A DNA stretch of 64,000 bases, from the NCBI RefSeq assembly GCF_003672135.1, contig NC_039517.1, forward strand, positions 2,666,001-2,730,000, given 5' to 3'. This document shows positions 60,567 through 64,000 of this stretch, piece after piece. The stretch comes from Ooceraea biroi. Taxonomy: Eukaryota > Arthropoda > Insecta > Hymenoptera > Formicidae. The position numbers and the translations under genes are program-made. The notes under the pieces were generated by a model, which saw only the letters and a list, made by a program, of their open reading frames with translations, was not told the origin of the DNA and made no database searches. Every line of letters begins with the position of its first letter. Position 1 is the first letter of the stretch.

Positions 60567-61775
60567 GGGGTGTGATTTAGTTTTGAGGGGTTTCTTTGCT
60601 CAAAAACGCATGTATTTAAATATGATAATGAATGAATACCTTAATCAAAATATTTTCCTTCCTTTTCTATAACTTTTTCCCATCTTTCTGGCAAGAGATC
60701 GATTCCACCACGATAAAATCACTCTTCTTTTCAGTTCATCCACTCGTCGACGAATTTTCGCACTTCTTCCAAATTATCAAAGTGCGTATCCTCTAAAGCG
60801 TGTTGCATCCACCGGAACAAATAATAATCGCATCGAGCAATGTCCGGAGAATACGCGGGGTGCGGTAAGACTTCCCATTCAAGCTCTAATAGTGGTTGTT
60901 TCACTGATAACGCAACGTGAGGTCGAGCGTTGTCACGAAGAAGAATCACTTTCCGTCGTTTACTCGCAATTGGTGCTCGTTTTTCGTCCAATGCTTGCTT
61001 CAACTTGTACAATTGGTGTCGATAACGATCAGCCGTGACAGTCTCATGCGGATTTAACAGCTCATAGTACACTATCCCACCAAATACAGAGCATTACTTT
61101 TCAACCGTCAATATTGCGTCTCGGAGTGGATGTTGATGGTTCGCCTGGATCCACCCATGATTTTCTGCGTTTCGGATTATCAAAATAGATCCACTTTTCA
61201 TCCCCAGTAACAATCCGAAACAAAAGACTCTTCTTTTTTTGCCTGGCGATCAACGAAATGCAAATGTTCAAATGGCACTTTCCGATAATTGATGTCGAAC
61301 CCATTTCCCTTCTTTCTGAATTTTTCCCATTTCATGTAAATGTTGTACGAGCAACATTTAATGCTCTGGCAAGTTCTGAAGTGGATTCTGTTGGATTTTC
61401 GTGCAATAATGCTTGGAAATCTGCATTTTCAAGCTTTCTTGGTTGTCCCGAGCGTTCTTTGTCCTTCACACGTCTTAATTGATGGGGCAGAATCACCAAC
61501 TTATGAGTTTCCACAAGAATTCTATAACCGTCAGCCGCAGTTTTCTTTCGATTAAAAAACAAAAGCAACGCATGTCGAAAATGCTAAAGAGCTTTCGGAA
61601 GTTGCATTTTTACGATGATATAAACACGACTGTTATTGCATCTATTGCTATAATGCTACTAAATGTGATGGATAATGTCAAGACTGTAAGAAACAACAGT
61701 TATCGGAAAGAGCTATTGGAACAAACTGACACTACAGTTATCTGTTGCAAAACCCTCAAAACTAAATCACACTCC
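60567..61775 (-). mobile_element. Mos1-like mariner, copy 3 (inactive, inverted)
   Basis: TA lies on both sides (60565-60566 and 61776-61777). The same inverted ends as copies 1 and 2 are present, with the transposase remnant on the minus strand. At 1,209 bp it is shorter than the others because of small internal losses, one at about 61275 and one at about 61475. Confidence 0.96.
60641..61607 (-). pseudogene. Mariner transposase pseudogene (Mos1-like), copy 3
   Basis: The blocks are the same as in the copies at 2954 and 10754, read on the minus strand: N-terminal KKTAADGYRILVET, then RSGQPRKLENADFQALLHEN, VTGDEKWIYFDNPKRRKSWV with the first Asp, LLRDNARPHVA with the second and YSPDIARCDYYLF with the third (34 residues between the last two). 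It has lost about 39 bases around the first helix-turn-helix (the WFRRFKS block) and about 9 bases after the ESAI-equivalent position. The four lesions shared by all copies are present: the deletion at the TTFT junction, TGA after NIDG, the frameshift before YYELL, and TGA codons in the C-terminal KEE block. The catalytic Asp codons are intact but the gene cannot be translated through. Confidence 0.92.
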
Positions 61776-61777
61776 TA

Positions 61778-63325
61778 ATACTTTCAGTTGCACGTGTAAT
61801 GCGCATCGCGTAGCGTTATATTATTCTTTTCTCGATCCGACACGCGTGCACGCGGTATTCGCTCGACGCTGTCTGTAAATGATGTAAGTGAAATCCCGGC
61901 GAATGATTCAGCGGAGGTGTAAACGGGGTATCATTGATCGACCGATGAGATCACTCGAGCGCGAATCCATTGGCGAGCGTTCTGTCGCGCGCGGAAACCG
62001 CGCTGAAACGCGCCGTCCGTTTTATGCTAATGTGCCAGATAAATCGCTGCGCACGCTGTTTTGTCTCCGTCGTTGTCCCTTCGTCGTGTCTTTGGAGTTA
62101 CTCACTCGCGTCACCGGCAGCCATGAATAAACCAGCCAGTGGAAACAGGCTCGACATCGCGGCTGGCGACGCGAGATACTGATGCGCGTTCCGGAATCGT
62201 GTTTAACGTTTTATGGATCGAGTTGTATGAACATGGTACTTGCCTCGCCTCGACTAATTTTCATATCGAACGAATCGCTGTGACGCGTGCTGCGCGCGAC
62301 AACCCCGGCGACGGCAACTGCGAATTCTCGAGGGTGCTAATTAATAGGTATCAAACGCGAGGCTCGAAGATGCCATTTTTTCCGACAGCTTGTCGCGCAT
62401 TTGCTTAACATAAAAAATTCTCGCTCGCAATGTCGCGATCGTGAGACAACCACCGACACGGTCCACCGTGGTCGCCGCAGTAAATTAACCGTGAGAAGGT
62501 TTCGAGCGATCTCTCCGTCCTCTTTCTTCGCTTCCCTCTTTTCGCGTTCTACCTGTCCCTTAACTGTACCGGCCAATTAATCGAAGTACCAGGAACCCTG
62601 GTAATAGTATATCTCTCGTTACTCATCACCACTGTCCTCACCGAGGTATAAGTAAGACGCGCTAATCTACGACGCTTCGTCTCCCTTCTATACCGTTTCC
62701 TTCACCTCCTTCTCTTCTTCCTATCGCACCTCCGAGCTAGGTGTACCTGGCGGTTTCCTCGGACAAATTCCCATCGTTACAGATCGGGCTTCGAGGAAGT
62801 CCTTGGCGTCGCCGCGAGAGACTTTATTGTCGAGTGTCCTTCCCCCCGCAGAAGTTTCGTGCGAATATTGCCTCATCCGACCTGCCTGTCACGTTTCTCC
62901 CTCGCCTCGAGGACGTAATGCGAATTCCTGAACGACAAGTCGCAAGGTGTATTCGCGGATTTGATAATTCTCGCCTCGACATTTCGCGTGACAGGCGTGT
63001 CGACCTTTTTCTACGATCGCGAGAAAGTGCTCGTAGATCTTGAGGCTGAGTGCAGCCACTGGTTCCGCCAGTGGCCTGACCAGGGTGTAATTGCGTAACG
63101 ATACTTATGTAATTTTGGCCACTGATCTGCCTACGCGCACATGGCAGCGAGTCCAACGGACTGTCCACACCACGGTCTTCCACTCGCAGTCTTCACAAAA
63201 CAATATGATAAATTAATAACGCTTTAAATAATTTAAGACTATAAATGAATTAGTGAAATATGTATATGAAATAAAATTGAGTTTTTATTCTCAAAATTAA
63301 GTGTGAATAAAAACGAATCCTTCCG
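61778..63325. other. Non-coding DNA
   Basis: No gene is seen. The composition shifts from CpG-rich to AT-rich at about 63190, ahead of the inverted-repeat element. Confidence 0.65.
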
Positions 63326-63570
63326 TGATGGAAAAAAATGTAATAAAATTTGTTGAAATGTATTTGAAACTCTCTGTCAATTTACCTCGATTCATTAACA
63401 TTTCATCATAAATTTTTATATTTTATTATAAATTTTCGTATTTTATTATAAATTTTATATCTAATATTCCAAAAGTTTGAAAATTTATGGTGAAATGATA
63501 ATGAACCGGGATCAATTGATAGAGATTTTCAAATACATTTTAGCAAAATTTTATTATATTTTTTCCATCA
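63326..63570. repeat. AT-rich inverted-repeat element, 245 bp (MITE-like)
   Basis: TGATGGAAAAAAATGTAATA at 63326 is matched, inverted and with mismatches, by the right arm ending TTTTTTCCATCA at 63570. The arms are about 95 bases each, including AAATGTATTTGAAA and TTCATTAACATTTCATCAT-like blocks, around a short A/T loop with repeated TTTTATTATAAATTTT. It has no coding capacity and no clear target duplication. It lies 25 bp from the stop of a truncated THAP frame. Confidence 0.85.
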
Positions 63571-63594
63571 GAATTTTATGTTTAAATCTGTCCT

Positions 63595-63738
63595 TTATCT
63601 TTTTATTTTATTTTTGCGGGTAATAGCTTTTTCCCACTTTTTCCAAGTAACAATGTCTTTCGGCACTCGAAATAAAGAACGTTTCTGCTCGGTTCTACTG
63701 CCGGTCTTGCAATTCGGTACCGCACACCATTTCGTCAT
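63595..63738 (-). pseudogene. Truncated THAP zinc-finger domain fragment
   Basis: From ATG at 63738 the frame reads MTKWCAVPNCKTGSRTEQKR, then SLFRVPKD, IVTWKKWEKAITRKN, and soon stops. The Cys-X4-Cys pair near the N-terminus, the F-R-V/F-P-K-D motif, and the Trp in WKKW are hallmarks of the THAP C2CH domain, found in host DNA-binding proteins and in P-element transposases. A complete domain needs a later Cys-X2-His (usually ICSxHF) and AVPTIF-type end; both are missing, and I see no GT donor near the break that would make this a first exon. The frame is open upstream to 63801 in a non-THAP sequence. It is either a decayed gene or a transposon relic. Confidence 0.7.
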
Positions 63739-64000
63739 TTCAATAAACGTTTCGATAACTTTTGTAGTCAATAACCGTTTTTCAATAAGAGTCATGAACA
63801 CACGTGGGTTCTTATCTCCGGTTTTTCAAGTTATATTTATCTGCGGACATCGATGACAGCGACGAGTAGTGGTTATGCTAGAAACTAAATGTGTCTTCAA
63901 AAAGCGGCCATACTCCCACCACTGAAATTAGAGGTAGTTTCCAGACCTGTATGTAAGACCGTGGTCCACACGTATATCTTTGATAAGTAATCAGGTGTCT

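Overview
The window is eukaryotic and looks like an insect nuclear scaffold. The evidence is GT-AG introns in a Pax2/5/8-type gene (shaven, sv), Mos1-like mariner elements and many CpG-rich microsatellites. I infer a hymenopteran, most likely an ant, but this rests on overall character and not on a diagnostic marker.

The one host gene I can prove is sv, the insect Pax2/5/8 orthologue, on the minus strand. Four coding exons are visible, and their phases join cleanly: a short N-terminal exon (27560-27653), two exons that make up most of the paired domain (21406-21571 and 17910-18107), and an exon with the end of the paired domain, a Gln-rich stretch, the octapeptide and a basic KRKR motif (2401-2657). 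The rest of the protein (partial homeodomain region and C-terminal transactivation/inhibitory part) must lie left of position 1. The introns are about 6.0, 3.3 and 15.3 kb, and a fourth runs off the left edge.

Almost everything else is mobile DNA or plain non-coding sequence. There are three copies of one dead Mos1-like mariner (2801-4039, 10586-11823, 60567-61775). A near-complete Tc1/mariner-superfamily element lies at 40161-41680, with 28-bp perfect terminal repeats, a transposase gene broken by one frameshift, and an apparent 97-bp intron. Two families end at TTAA: a 1.2-kb element at 21631-22834, 55 bp from a paired-domain splice acceptor, and two 584-bp copies at 25873 and 51400. An 830-bp element is present twice in opposite orientation (47138 and 53593). 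A 942-bp element lies at 57658. Smaller inverted-repeat elements lie at 317, 5962 and 63326.

The 36 kb right of the first sv coding exon hold no host gene I can support until a truncated THAP zinc-finger fragment near the right edge. That stretch is best read as sv 5' flanking DNA or 5'-UTR intron plus transposons. Many of the long open frames there are arginine-rich by-products of GC-rich DNA.
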